Positions 12,735 to 18,260 of a DNA stretch of 20,560 bases are shown here, in pieces. Source of the DNA: a virus; IMG/VR virus record IMGVR_UViG_3300025411_000745, positions 1 through 20,560 of that record, one strand, 5' to 3'. A model generated the notes under the pieces. The model searched no databases and was not told the DNA's origin. It worked only from the letters and a program-made list of their open reading frames with translations. Position 1 is the first letter of the stretch. Every line of letters begins with the position of its first letter. A program made the position numbers and the translations under genes.

Positions 12735-12782
12735 CGTATATACGACGCTATCCCTACGCCCTTCACTCTCTATCTGAGAGTG
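12735..12782 (+). promoter_or_regulatory. WhiB gene leader: palindrome and hairpin
   Basis: CGTATATACG (12735-12744) is a perfect 10-bp palindrome, a possible operator. CACTCTC/GAGAGTG (12764-12770/12776-12782) is a 7-bp hairpin with a TATCT loop, ending about five bases before the WhiB ribosome site. Confidence 0.4.
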
Positions 12783-12800
12783 TTTAGAAAGGAATCCCTT

Positions 12801-13055
12801 ATGTCTGATCTGTTTGATGGGACACAACTTTGTGCCCAGACTGACCCCGAAGTATTCTTCCCTATGAATAACTTTCACAGGAAGGCTGACTTTGCCTTTG
12901 CTGTATCTATCTGTAAGCAATGTCCCCTTATGGTGGCTTGCTTAGAGTACGCCAATAAGCAGAACGGCTCCTATGGTGTATGGGGTGGGCAGTGGTTTGA
13001 TGGATCCGGCTATGTTTCCCCCGCTGTTGTAGAAAGGAAGGAGGTAGCAGCATAA
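12801..13055 (+). CDS. WhiB-family iron-sulfur transcription regulator
   Basis: The 84-aa protein starts at ATG 12801, with AAGGA seven bases upstream; an in-frame GTG at 12711 is rejected as it reads through the leader hairpin. It has all WhiB hallmarks: Cys11 (LCAQTDPEVFFP), then Cys38-x2-Cys41-x5-Cys47 (ICKQCPLMVACLEYA), which bind a 4Fe-4S cluster, and the turn YGVWGG at 58-63. A short basic end follows. WhiB proteins are confined to Actinobacteria and their phages. They act with the primary sigma factor; mycobacteriophage TM4 WhiB is known to interfere with a host WhiB and block superinfection. A similar host-takeover role here is inference. Confidence 0.95.
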   Translation: MSDLFDGTQLCAQTDPEVFFPMNNFHRKADFAFAVSICKQCPLMVACLEYANKQNGSYGVWGGQWFDGSGYVSPAVVERKEVAA

Positions 13056-13183
13056 TGGCATATGTAATTACGTTTGGAATCATTGGGCTGGTCTTTGTAT
13101 ATGCAGCCATCAGTTATCAAGCCGAGATCGATAAGCAGTATCAAGATGACCTTGAGCAACACTATCGTGATTGGCATAGATAG
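13055..13183 (+). CDS. 42-aa small membrane protein
   Basis: The ATG overlaps the WhiB stop as TAATG, so translation is coupled. Residues 3-20 are hydrophobic (YVITFGIIGLVFVYAAIS), then a charged cytoplasmic-type tail (EIDKQYQDDLEQHYRDWHR). It ends just before two tandem hairpins. It resembles small single-span phage membrane proteins; function unknown. Confidence 0.7.
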   Translation: MAYVITFGIIGLVFVYAAISYQAEIDKQYQDDLEQHYRDWHR

Positions 13184-13195
13184 TTTTATGTGAGC

Positions 13196-13255
13196 AAGCC
13201 TACACATCCGTAGGCTAGTAGGCGGGGGTTTGAGGGAGCCCCCGCCTATTTTTTT
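13196..13255 (+). terminator. Strong terminator with preceding hairpin
   Basis: AGCCTAC/GTAGGCT forms a first 7-bp hairpin (about 13197-13215). TAGGCGGGGG (13219-13228) pairs with CCCCCGCCTA (13239-13248) in a perfect 10-bp stem followed by seven T, a textbook intrinsic terminator ending the WhiB transcript. Confidence 0.92.
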
Positions 13256-13272
13256 ATCCCTTAGGAGGAAAG

Positions 13273-13491
13273 ATGCAAACGCTACAAGTGACAGCAAAGA
13301 TAAGCAAGCCTGTCATTACCCCCGCGGACAAGTTATCCCTGTGCGTGATGGTGGTGACCCAACTACTAGGAGCAGAGCATGTTCAGAAACTATCCCAACA
13401 AGGACAGGGTCAATCGGATACAGCAATTAAGGCGCTCCAATGCAGCGACTTCCTTACCCGACAAAAAGAAATGGTCACGCAAGGCGCGTAG
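13273..13491 (+). CDS. 72-aa protein of unknown function
   Basis: AGGAGG lies just upstream of ATG 13273 and the gene follows the strong terminator, so it is likely read from a new promoter or by read-through. Sequence MQTLQVTAKISKPVITPADK, then a helical part. The competing overlapping frame starting at 13230 has no ribosome site and crosses the terminator. Confidence 0.7.
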   Translation: MQTLQVTAKISKPVITPADKLSLCVMVVTQLLGAEHVQKLSQQGQGQSDTAIKALQCSDFLTRQKEMVTQGA

Positions 13492-13514
13492 GCTGTGGAG
13501 AAAGGAGATAGACA

Positions 13515-13652
13515 ATGACTGAGAACACACAAGCACACGAAGACAATCAAGATGAGCGTCTTACAAAATTGGAAGGCTATGTGGCACAGTTACGCCTTGA
13601 TGTAAATATCATCAAGATGCAACTCGACATACTAACGGAAGGTACAAAATGA
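13515..13652 (+). CDS. 45-aa coiled-coil protein
   Basis: ATG 13515 (MTENTQAHEDNQDERLTKLEG) has AAAGGAG nine bases upstream. Residues 15-41 show a leucine/isoleucine heptad pattern (LTKLEGYVAQLRLDVNIIKMQLDIL). The TGA overlaps the next ATG as ATGA, implying coupled translation. Confidence 0.7.
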   Translation: MTENTQAHEDNQDERLTKLEGYVAQLRLDVNIIKMQLDILTEGTK

Positions 13653-13906
13653 GCCCTGAAGACATTACAACTATCAAGCCAGGCATCCGCCTACAAGGAG
13701 ATGGTGGTGCTTCCACCGGTGCCCTTGTGCTTGCCAACAAGGAAGCAGATAACTTCACAGATATAATTCTGTGTTACGCAGAGAATAGTCCCCGCCATCC
13801 CTTTGTCGTGTGGTCATACGAGCACGCCTCAGGCATCTGCCGTAAAGGTGACTATGAGAAAACATTAGAAGCAGCAATGAACATCTATAAAGAAAGGGAA
13901 TGGTAA
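13649..13906 (+). CDS. 85-aa protein of unknown function
   Basis: It begins at the ATGA overlap with the coiled-coil gene, with GGAAGG six bases before. The centre reads IRLQGDGGASTGALVLANKEADNF, then PFVVWSYEHASGICRKGDYEKTLEAAMNIYKER, a compact alpha/beta-looking pattern. No family recognised. Confidence 0.8.
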   Translation: MSPEDITTIKPGIRLQGDGGASTGALVLANKEADNFTDIILCYAENSPRHPFVVWSYEHASGICRKGDYEKTLEAAMNIYKEREW

Positions 13907-14046
13907 TGTACAAAGCAAAGCAATATTACTTTAAGCGATTCTCTCTTGCCTTTGGTATGAGCAAGAGGTTTGGTGTAGGTATCTATGTGGACAGTATGTG
14001 TGCCGGCATAGACCTAGTATGTTTCTGGATATCAGTAGAGTACTGA
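13906..14046 (+). CDS. 46-aa protein of unknown function
   Basis: The ATG overlaps the previous stop as TAATG. MYKAKQYYFKRFSLAFGMSKRFGVGIYVD ends with IDLVCFWISVEY, rich in aromatic residues like other short phage proteins of this pattern. The stop leads straight into AGCCCAACATAAACA, a 3' element repeated at 16177. Confidence 0.65.
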   Translation: MYKAKQYYFKRFSLAFGMSKRFGVGIYVDSMCAGIDLVCFWISVEY

Positions 14047-14060
14047 GCCCAACATAAACA
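14046..14060 (+). repeat. AGCCCAACATAAACA 3' element (copy 1)
   Basis: These 15 bases begin with the last base of the TGA stop. An exact copy begins within the TAG stop at 16177-16191. Both lie at gene ends before structured sequence. Confidence 0.55.
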
Positions 14061-14086
14061 TTGCACGCCCGCCTATACCGCCTGTA

Positions 14087-14132
14087 CTTACCCTGTCTAG
14101 CACAGGGTGGGTGTAGGTTGTATAGACAACCT
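14087..14132 (+). promoter_or_regulatory. Paired hairpins before the 39-aa gene
   Basis: ACCCTGT/ACAGGGT (about 14088-14107) and AGGTTGT/ACAACCT (about 14115-14132) are two perfect 7-bp hairpins in tandem. The second ends directly before the ribosome site AAAGGAG. They could terminate upstream transcription weakly or modulate translation. Confidence 0.5.
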
Positions 14133-14147
14133 AAAGGAGTACACGAC

Positions 14148-14267
14148 ATGACGTACTGGCTCGGAAAGGAGCCTAAAGGGCATAGCCCGAGTAACCTCGC
14201 AGACCCGTTAAGATTCCCACAGGCTCCGTGGACTGTGGATCAAGATGGCCTTGTACTGATTGTTTAA
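14148..14267 (+). CDS. 39-aa protein of unknown function
   Basis: ATG 14148 (MTYWLGKEPKGHSPSNLADP) has AAAGGAG eight bases upstream. It ends DQDGLVLIV. The same frame is open from 14061, but that extension runs through the tandem hairpins and is unlikely. Confidence 0.6.
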   Translation: MTYWLGKEPKGHSPSNLADPLRFPQAPWTVDQDGLVLIV

Positions 14268-14293
14268 AAAGTGATTCTCCAATAATGGACAGC

Positions 14294-14321
14294 ATGGGGG
14301 GTTGCCTAGCCAGCCCCCCAT
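14294..14321 (+). terminator. GC hairpin, probable terminator or 3' stabiliser
   Basis: ATGGGGGG and CCCCCCAT form an 8-bp stem with a 12-base loop. The following CTGTATTAGTATT is not a clear T run. Confidence 0.55.
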
Positions 14322-14349
14322 CTGTATTAGTATTCCCACAGTCGTGGGA

Positions 14350-14376
14350 TGTACCTGCTAGAAGGAGGTACCCGCA
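14350..14376 (+). promoter_or_regulatory. Hairpin overlapping the ribosome site of the next gene
   Basis: GTACCT pairs with AGGTAC, whose 3' arm contains part of the ribosome site AAGGAGGT that lies ahead of ATG 14377. A small CCCAC/GTGGG hairpin lies just upstream. Pairing would partly hide the ribosome site. Confidence 0.45.
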
Positions 14377-14601
14377 ATGGCAAACCCATTGCATTACTGC
14401 GGAGGATGTGGACGGCGTGTCCAACCACATCAAGCCGAGTTATCAATCAACCTAATCAAGGGTGGAAAGATGTATTTCCACGAGACTTGGGAAGGCTGTG
14501 TTGAATCTAATCAACAGAGGTCTGTCGCTATGACAGAGTCAGAGCGTGACCTTCAGTTGTTAGGTATGTGGAATAACCCGACAGGTTATGACTACAACTG
14601 A
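14377..14601 (+). CDS. 74-aa zinc-binding protein
   Basis: MANPLHYCGGCGRRVQPHQ has C8-x2-C11; His35 and Cys41 (YFHETWEGC) could complete a zinc site. The pattern resembles small phage zinc-ribbon proteins. A strong ribosome site (AAGGAGG) lies upstream but may be partly hidden in a hairpin. It is the last gene before a 370-base RNA-rich gap. Confidence 0.75.
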   Translation: MANPLHYCGGCGRRVQPHQAELSINLIKGGKMYFHETWEGCVESNQQRSVAMTESERDLQLLGMWNNPTGYDYN

Positions 14602-14613
14602 TAACTCAATGTC

Positions 14614-14804
14614 CTGAGCATGACGTTAAACTGCTTACGCCCTCGTAGTTCAATGGATAGAACATCATCGTCCTAAGGTGAGTGTTGCTGGTTCAATTCC
14701 AGCCGAGGGCACGCTAGAAAGACACGGAGATGGGATGACTTTCAGTCAGAAAACCTCCCTCGTCTACGCTAGAAAAGCTGAGCATCTTTATTAAAACTGC
14801 TCAC
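14614..14804 (+). repeat. Duplicated hairpin leader ahead of each RNA
   Basis: CTGAGCAT...TTAAA-CTGCTTACG (14614-14639) and CTGAGCAT...TTAAAACTGCTCAC (14778-14804) are diverged copies. Each folds as a 5-6 bp hairpin and each lies a few bases before an RNA: the tRNA, and the stem-closed RNA at 14808. Confidence 0.5.
14639..14711 (+). tRNA. tRNA-Arg (anticodon CCT)
   Basis: A complete 73-nt cloverleaf: acceptor GCCCTCG/CGAGGGC with discriminator A; D arm GTTC-AATGGATA-GAAC; anticodon stem TCATC/GGTGA with loop GTCCTAA, anticodon CCT reading AGG; variable loop GTGTT; T arm GCTGG-TTCAATT-CCAGC. No CCA is encoded. It would supplement a rare Arg codon for phage translation. Confidence 0.95.
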
Positions 14805-14807
14805 ACC

Positions 14808-14948
14808 GAGTAGGCGCTACCGTCTAACAGAAAAATCCCGAACCGCCAACAATCCCAAAGTATGGTTAATTTCAGAAAGTGGAGGGGCGTACCGGCTGCC
14901 GTAAGGTAAGCGGTCAGAGAGTATCTTGAGACATTGGGGCGCCTACTC
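14808..14948 (+). ncRNA. Candidate structured RNA closed by a 10-bp stem
   Basis: GAGTAGGCGC (14808-14817) pairs perfectly with GCGCCTACTC (14939-14948), enclosing about 121 nt without a sensible reading frame. Inside, ACCG...CGGT with a CC-GTAA-GG tip (about 14890-14914) forms a GNRA-capped hairpin, and AATCCC occurs twice. It is not a tRNA: no T-loop signature near the 3' arm. It ends about 22 bases before the TTG start of the next gene, so it may be a free RNA or that gene's leader. No known class recognised. Confidence 0.5.
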
Positions 14949-14970
14949 ATTCTAATAGAAAGGGCAAAAC

Positions 14971-15183
14971 TTGTTTCCAACACAAACAACCATCGCCAAA
15001 CTCAAAGCTAAGGTAACAAAACGAGGCGGTGTGCTATTAGTTGATGACTCTATTCTTGAGTCGGCTAAGCGATTAGAATTCATTGTGAGTGCAGTTGCAT
15101 ATCACGGACTCACCTACAAGGAAGCGTCAGCCCTATGGGATGACGGTATTGACACTCTGCACACAAGTGTAGAGACCAACTAA
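14971..15183 (+). CDS. 70-aa protein starting at TTG
   Basis: AGAAAGGG lies about six bases before TTG 14971 and no ATG is available near the N-terminus. It reads FPTQTTIAKLKAKVTKRGGVLLVDD, then a helical part (ILESAKRLEFIVSAVAYHGLTYKEA). The rare start and the preceding structured RNA suggest low or controlled expression. No family recognised. Confidence 0.7.
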   Translation: MFPTQTTIAKLKAKVTKRGGVLLVDDSILESAKRLEFIVSAVAYHGLTYKEASALWDDGIDTLHTSVETN

Positions 15184-15203
15184 CCTACCGAAAGGGGCCA
15201 GCA

Positions 15204-15455
15204 ATGGCAAAGGTAAAAGGCGGACGCAACGATAACCGTCCAAATGGCAAGGCAAGCAAGAAAAATCCAGGACCAGCGAAGATGGAGAAGACAAACTTCA
15301 CCCATGTCAATGGTCGTACTCTCAAAAGCTATGAAAAGCGTGAAGCTTGGAAGGCTGCCGGTGGTCGTGCAGATCACAAATCTATTCCTCACTGGAAGAC
15401 GGGTAAGGTATTTAATCCTCAAGCGACTTCCAATCTTGGTAAGTCATTGGTATGA
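15204..15455 (+). CDS. 83-aa basic protein
   Basis: AAAGGGG precedes ATG 15204. The N-terminus is strongly basic and Asn/Gly/Lys rich (MAKVKGGRNDNRPNGKASKK) and the rest remains basic (YEKREAWKAAGGRADHKSIPHWKTGK). It may bind nucleic acid. It overlaps the next gene's start by four bases (ATGA). Confidence 0.75.
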   Translation: MAKVKGGRNDNRPNGKASKKNPGPAKMEKTNFTHVNGRTLKSYEKREAWKAAGGRADHKSIPHWKTGKVFNPQATSNLGKSLV

Positions 15456-15778
15456 ATGACATACTAAAAGTCTATTCTCTGGACTACCTCAAAGAGAAAC
15501 AGTATTCCGATAACATTACCGAGGATGCCACTCGTCTAGAGTGTGCTGGTAGGGCTATCGGTATGGTTGACCATATCGTAGAATCGAGGCTCTTGCACCT
15601 TACCGAAGATGAGCTTCAGAGTTTGAAGAGCGCATTGTTCTTCGCTATGGTTGACCAGACACCTGTAGGTGATGCCTACATGAATGACACGCTCGTGGTT
15701 ATTGATAGCCAGGAGAATGAATACGTTGCAGGTATACCTGTAACACCACCGACTAAAAAGGAGGCCAGTGATGGCTAG
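15452..15778 (+). CDS. 108-aa acidic protein of unknown function
   Basis: It starts MNDILKVYSLDYLKEKQYSDN in an ATGA overlap with the basic protein. It is mostly helical to residue 70, then a short beta-like part (DTLVVIDSQENEYVAGIPVTPP). It overlaps the next gene by eight bases. No homology recognised. Confidence 0.8.
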   Translation: MNDILKVYSLDYLKEKQYSDNITEDATRLECAGRAIGMVDHIVESRLLHLTEDELQSLKSALFFAMVDQTPVGDAYMNDTLVVIDSQENEYVAGIPVTPPTKKEASDG

Positions 15779-16178
15779 AGTCACTAATCTAATAAACAAG
15801 GCTGAGGCCCTTAAGCAACTCAATGCGAGTCTTAAGACTAACAAGGCTGAGTATGATAAAAATCTCAAGGAGTACGAGACACGAAAGGCTCAGTACGACA
15901 AAGATCTCGTTGCATTCAACAAAGCAGTTGTTGCAGCATCAATCACACACCTCAAGTCCATTGATTTAAAAGACAATGTATTCCGAGGTTATTACAACGG
16001 AGTCAATGTTGACTTTAAGGTTAGAGTTGACCTCAAAGAACCTAATCAGAGTGAACTGTGCAAGCCGTCCAAGACGTTGATCCAACGTATTGAGCGACAG
16101 ATTCGTTCTGTATCTATTATGGCTGGAGAGACATTCAACGCTAGTATGTTGGATGATGACTTCTTCAACTGCATCTAG
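15771..16178 (+). CDS. 135-aa coiled-coil protein
   Basis: The start is ATG 15771 with AAGGAGG six bases before; a GTG one codon upstream is less likely. Residues 1-60 are a charged coiled coil (NKAEALKQLNASLKTNKAEY, KNLKEYETRKAQYDKDLVAF). Residues 65-100 look like beta strands (NVFRGYYNGVNVDFKVRVDL). The end is acidic (DDDFFNCI). Unknown function; the gene ends in the AGCCCAACATAAACA element and a terminator. Confidence 0.8.
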   Translation: MARVTNLINKAEALKQLNASLKTNKAEYDKNLKEYETRKAQYDKDLVAFNKAVVAASITHLKSIDLKDNVFRGYYNGVNVDFKVRVDLKEPNQSELCKPSKTLIQRIERQIRSVSIMAGETFNASMLDDDFFNCI

Positions 16179-16221
16179 CCCAACATAAACAATCGCCCCC
16201 GTTAGCAATGGCGGGGGCTTT
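16177..16221 (+). terminator. AGCCCAACATAAACA element (copy 2) plus terminator
   Basis: The 15-base element at 16177-16191 is identical to 14046-14060. GCCCCCG (16195-16201) then pairs with CGGGGGC (16212-16218), followed by a short TTTC. Confidence 0.7.
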
Positions 16222-16237
16222 CACATAAGGAGGCAAC

Positions 16238-16546
16238 ATGCGACCGTTCTTTAGAACCAAGCGTGTAGTACAACAGATAAACCAACTGATGTTTGAAGAG
16301 CATCAGGATACTCAGTTCAATGATAGCCAAGTTATGCGTTCGTATAGCTCAGGCATTATAGATGGTCTTGGCTTAGCCTTGAACATCCTTACCAAGTCCC
16401 CGGCACAAGATGCCTACGCCTACCCTATCAGTTTGTCCTTTTATGAGGAGGATGAGCCTAAGATGACAGTCGAAGCCGTACGTGAGCACGTATTTGACTT
16501 ACAGAATGCAAGCAAGCTATCCTTATTTTATGAGGAGGTTGATTAA
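16238..16546 (+). CDS. 102-aa protein of unknown function
   Basis: AAGGAGG precedes ATG 16238. The basic start (MRPFFRTKRVVQQINQ) leads to a helical region and an acidic C-terminus (FYEEDEPKMTVEAVREH, LFYEEVD). It is joined to the next gene by TAATG. No family recognised. Confidence 0.8.
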   Translation: MRPFFRTKRVVQQINQLMFEEHQDTQFNDSQVMRSYSSGIIDGLGLALNILTKSPAQDAYAYPISLSFYEEDEPKMTVEAVREHVFDLQNASKLSLFYEEVD

Positions 16547-17295
16547 TGTCCTATACATACCAACATATGTCTGACTTTCTAAACGGAGGCCGTAAGAAGT
16601 ATGAGCGTCCAGCATACGATCGTGGTTTACGTGTGTGGAAAGAAAACCAGTGGGCACACAACACTGATATCCACATTGGTTGGACATTTAGTGGGAAACT
16701 CCCCTTTGTTACATGGCATGCTGATGGCACAACAACTATCCATGGCCATAGTAATAACCGTCTTAATTACCATGGTTGGACCCCATTGCGTAGCCAATCT
16801 GTTAGGCTAACCATCAGACGTTATGCCGGCATCAGTGTGTATCAGCGTGACTTCAAGTTCTACTTAGAAGAAGATGGTGCACCTCTTACGCCACCAAAGA
16901 TCCAAGGTTGTCGTATGTGTAAGCAGTCCGGGTTGGTAGATGGCTGGTGTAATTCAAGTACTTGTTGGAATGGTGAGGTTTATCAAATCAACTCTGTGCA
17001 AAGTGTTTTTGCTTGCCCAGAACATCCTGATGCGGAACCACCGTACTCTTCATCTTATTACAGGTATCACAAGATACCTTGTGAGCACGGTTCACTTGAT
17101 AACCATTCAACGCCTAAAACAGACCAATGCTATTACTGCAGCGGTTCCGGTAAACGGGACTATGGCAGTAAGCCTTTACGTACGCTATGGAGTGGGCAAC
17201 CACTTCGCTTACGTGATGGCAAGATTATCCAAACAAAAGCAAGCCAATCACTACTAGAAAGGATGATGGCAGATGTCGTTGAAACTGTCAGTTAA
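16546..17295 (+). CDS. 249-aa Cys-rich protein with DnaJ-like zinc repeats
   Basis: GAGGAGG lies upstream and the ATG overlaps the previous stop. Residues 42-108 (DIHIGWTFSGKLPFVTWHAD, then GWTPLRSQSVRLTIRRY) follow a pattern common in phage proteins, in which a strand ending in HxDG is followed by a GW turn and a strand on which basic residues sit. The C-terminal half has Cys pairs: C122-x2-C125 (CRMCKQSG), C135/C140, C157, C179, and C195-x2-C198 in CYYCSGSGKRDYG, which is like the CxxCxGxG repeat of the DnaJ zinc domain. At least two zinc sites are likely. It may bind nucleic acid or unfolded protein. It overlaps the next gene by 23 bases. Confidence 0.85.
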   Translation: MSYTYQHMSDFLNGGRKKYERPAYDRGLRVWKENQWAHNTDIHIGWTFSGKLPFVTWHADGTTTIHGHSNNRLNYHGWTPLRSQSVRLTIRRYAGISVYQRDFKFYLEEDGAPLTPPKIQGCRMCKQSGLVDGWCNSSTCWNGEVYQINSVQSVFACPEHPDAEPPYSSSYYRYHKIPCEHGSLDNHSTPKTDQCYYCSGSGKRDYGSKPLRTLWSGQPLRLRDGKIIQTKASQSLLERMMADVVETVS

Positions 17296-17773
17296 GTACG
17301 ATCCAAACAGTAAGCCAGCAATGATAGCAGGCCCAGTAAATGAGCCTGAGACTCCTGTGATATACCTTATGTCAGGTATGATCCCATCGAATCTTGCATT
17401 GCTCTCAACACAAACAAGCGCATTCCGCGATCTACTCATTGCTAACACTCTGAGCTGTCCGGATACTGAGTCTGTGCTAGCAACATTTGCACAGCAACTC
17501 AGGTGTGTAAATGGCACTATCTCACAACCATTAGACATCGTCTATTGTGAGTATGCTGCAAGCCTTGCATTCGCAAGCGATGATATGGATCTATTCAAAG
17601 AGATTCTTATCCGTGTAGAGCCTACAAAGATTAGCCCTTTCATACGAACTCTGTATGAAGCAGCGCTAGTAAATAAAAGCCTGAAGTCCAGCGATTACGT
17701 AAATATTGTTAAGAACAGCGTATATCGTGTTAAAGATCAATGGGAACGCGATAAGCAGAACCTAAACATCTAA
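17273..17773 (+). CDS. 166-aa protein of unknown function
   Basis: The ATG lies inside the end of the previous gene, with AAAGGATGATGG about eight or more bases upstream. It starts MSLKLSVKYDPNSKPAMIAG and is largely helical from residue 40 (NLALLSTQTSAFRDLLIANTL, DLFKEILIRVEP). No motif recognised. A hairpin pair follows its stop. Confidence 0.8.
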   Translation: MSLKLSVKYDPNSKPAMIAGPVNEPETPVIYLMSGMIPSNLALLSTQTSAFRDLLIANTLSCPDTESVLATFAQQLRCVNGTISQPLDIVYCEYAASLAFASDDMDLFKEILIRVEPTKISPFIRTLYEAALVNKSLKSSDYVNIVKNSVYRVKDQWERDKQNLNI

Positions 17774-17774
17774 G

Positions 17775-17821
17775 TTTGGTATCTCATATGAATACCAAAT
17801 AGGAAGGGTTGGCTAAGCCAA
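17775..17821 (+). terminator. Two hairpins after the 166-aa gene
   Basis: TTTGGTAT/ATACCAAA (17775-17782/17792-17799) is a perfect 8-bp stem, and TTGGC/GCCAA (17809-17813/17817-17821) is a second small one. No T run follows either, so they may stabilise the 3' end or be regulatory. Confidence 0.4.
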
Positions 17822-17860
17822 TCTCCATTATGTCCTACGTGATGCAATAGGCGGCGCAAT

Positions 17861-18076
17861 ATGACTAGTGCGTTATTAGCACGAACGATAACGTATCGAC
17901 AGTTGAGCAAAGATGAGCTAGACCAGATGGCCTCTGATGGCAACGAAGGTAAGCCAACCCAACCTACTAACAAAGGAGATAGATCATGTGCCACCAATGT
18001 GGAGATGAGTATGAAGACGATGTTCAGTTTAGTTCTGAATTCGTTGATGATCTACAGGCTTTACCGCCTGATGTAA
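17861..18076 (+). CDS. Doubtful small gene overlapping the next
   Basis: The frame starts MTSALLARTITYRQLSKDELDQMASDG, a believable start, and fills the gap before the 87-aa gene. However, the ribosome site is poor, and after residue 42 it runs in a shadow frame of the next gene (91-base overlap). It may be a decayed or leader-type gene. Confidence 0.35.
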   Translation: MTSALLARTITYRQLSKDELDQMASDGNEGKPTQPTNKGDRSCATNVEMSMKTMFSLVLNSLMIYRLYRLM

Positions 18077-18249
18077 AAGAATCTGTAATCAATGACATGC
18101 AAGCATCTATTGCTTACATTATGGATAAGGCAGAGTCACAAGGATTCTTGTTCGAGATGATTACATCTTGGCCAAGAACAAAGGTTGCTATGTATGAAGC
18201 AGCCGCAGTCATGGAGAAAAATATTCTCGATGATGGTCACAACCACTAG
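17986..18249 (+). CDS. 87-aa acidic protein with CxxC
   Basis: AAAGGAG lies about seven bases before ATG 17986 (MCHQCGDEYEDDVQFSSEF). C2-x2-C5 is too short a motif to define a zinc site alone. The rest is helical and acidic. It directly precedes the AAA+ gene (11-base gap) and may be co-expressed with it. Confidence 0.75.
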   Translation: MCHQCGDEYEDDVQFSSEFVDDLQALPPDVKESVINDMQASIAYIMDKAESQGFLFEMITSWPRTKVAMYEAAAVMEKNILDDGHNH

Positions 18250-18260
18250 AAAGGTACAAC

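Larger units (their letters stand above)
14602..14970 (+). other. Gene-free stretch holding a tRNA and a second structured RNA
   Basis: No convincing protein gene is present in these roughly 370 bases. In order there are: a hairpin (GAGCA/TGCTT), the tRNA-Arg, a repeat ACGCTAGAAA at about 14711 and 14765, a small hairpin GACT/AGTC, a second hairpin (TGAGCA/TGCTCA), and the long stem-closed RNA at 14808-14948. Confidence 0.75.
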
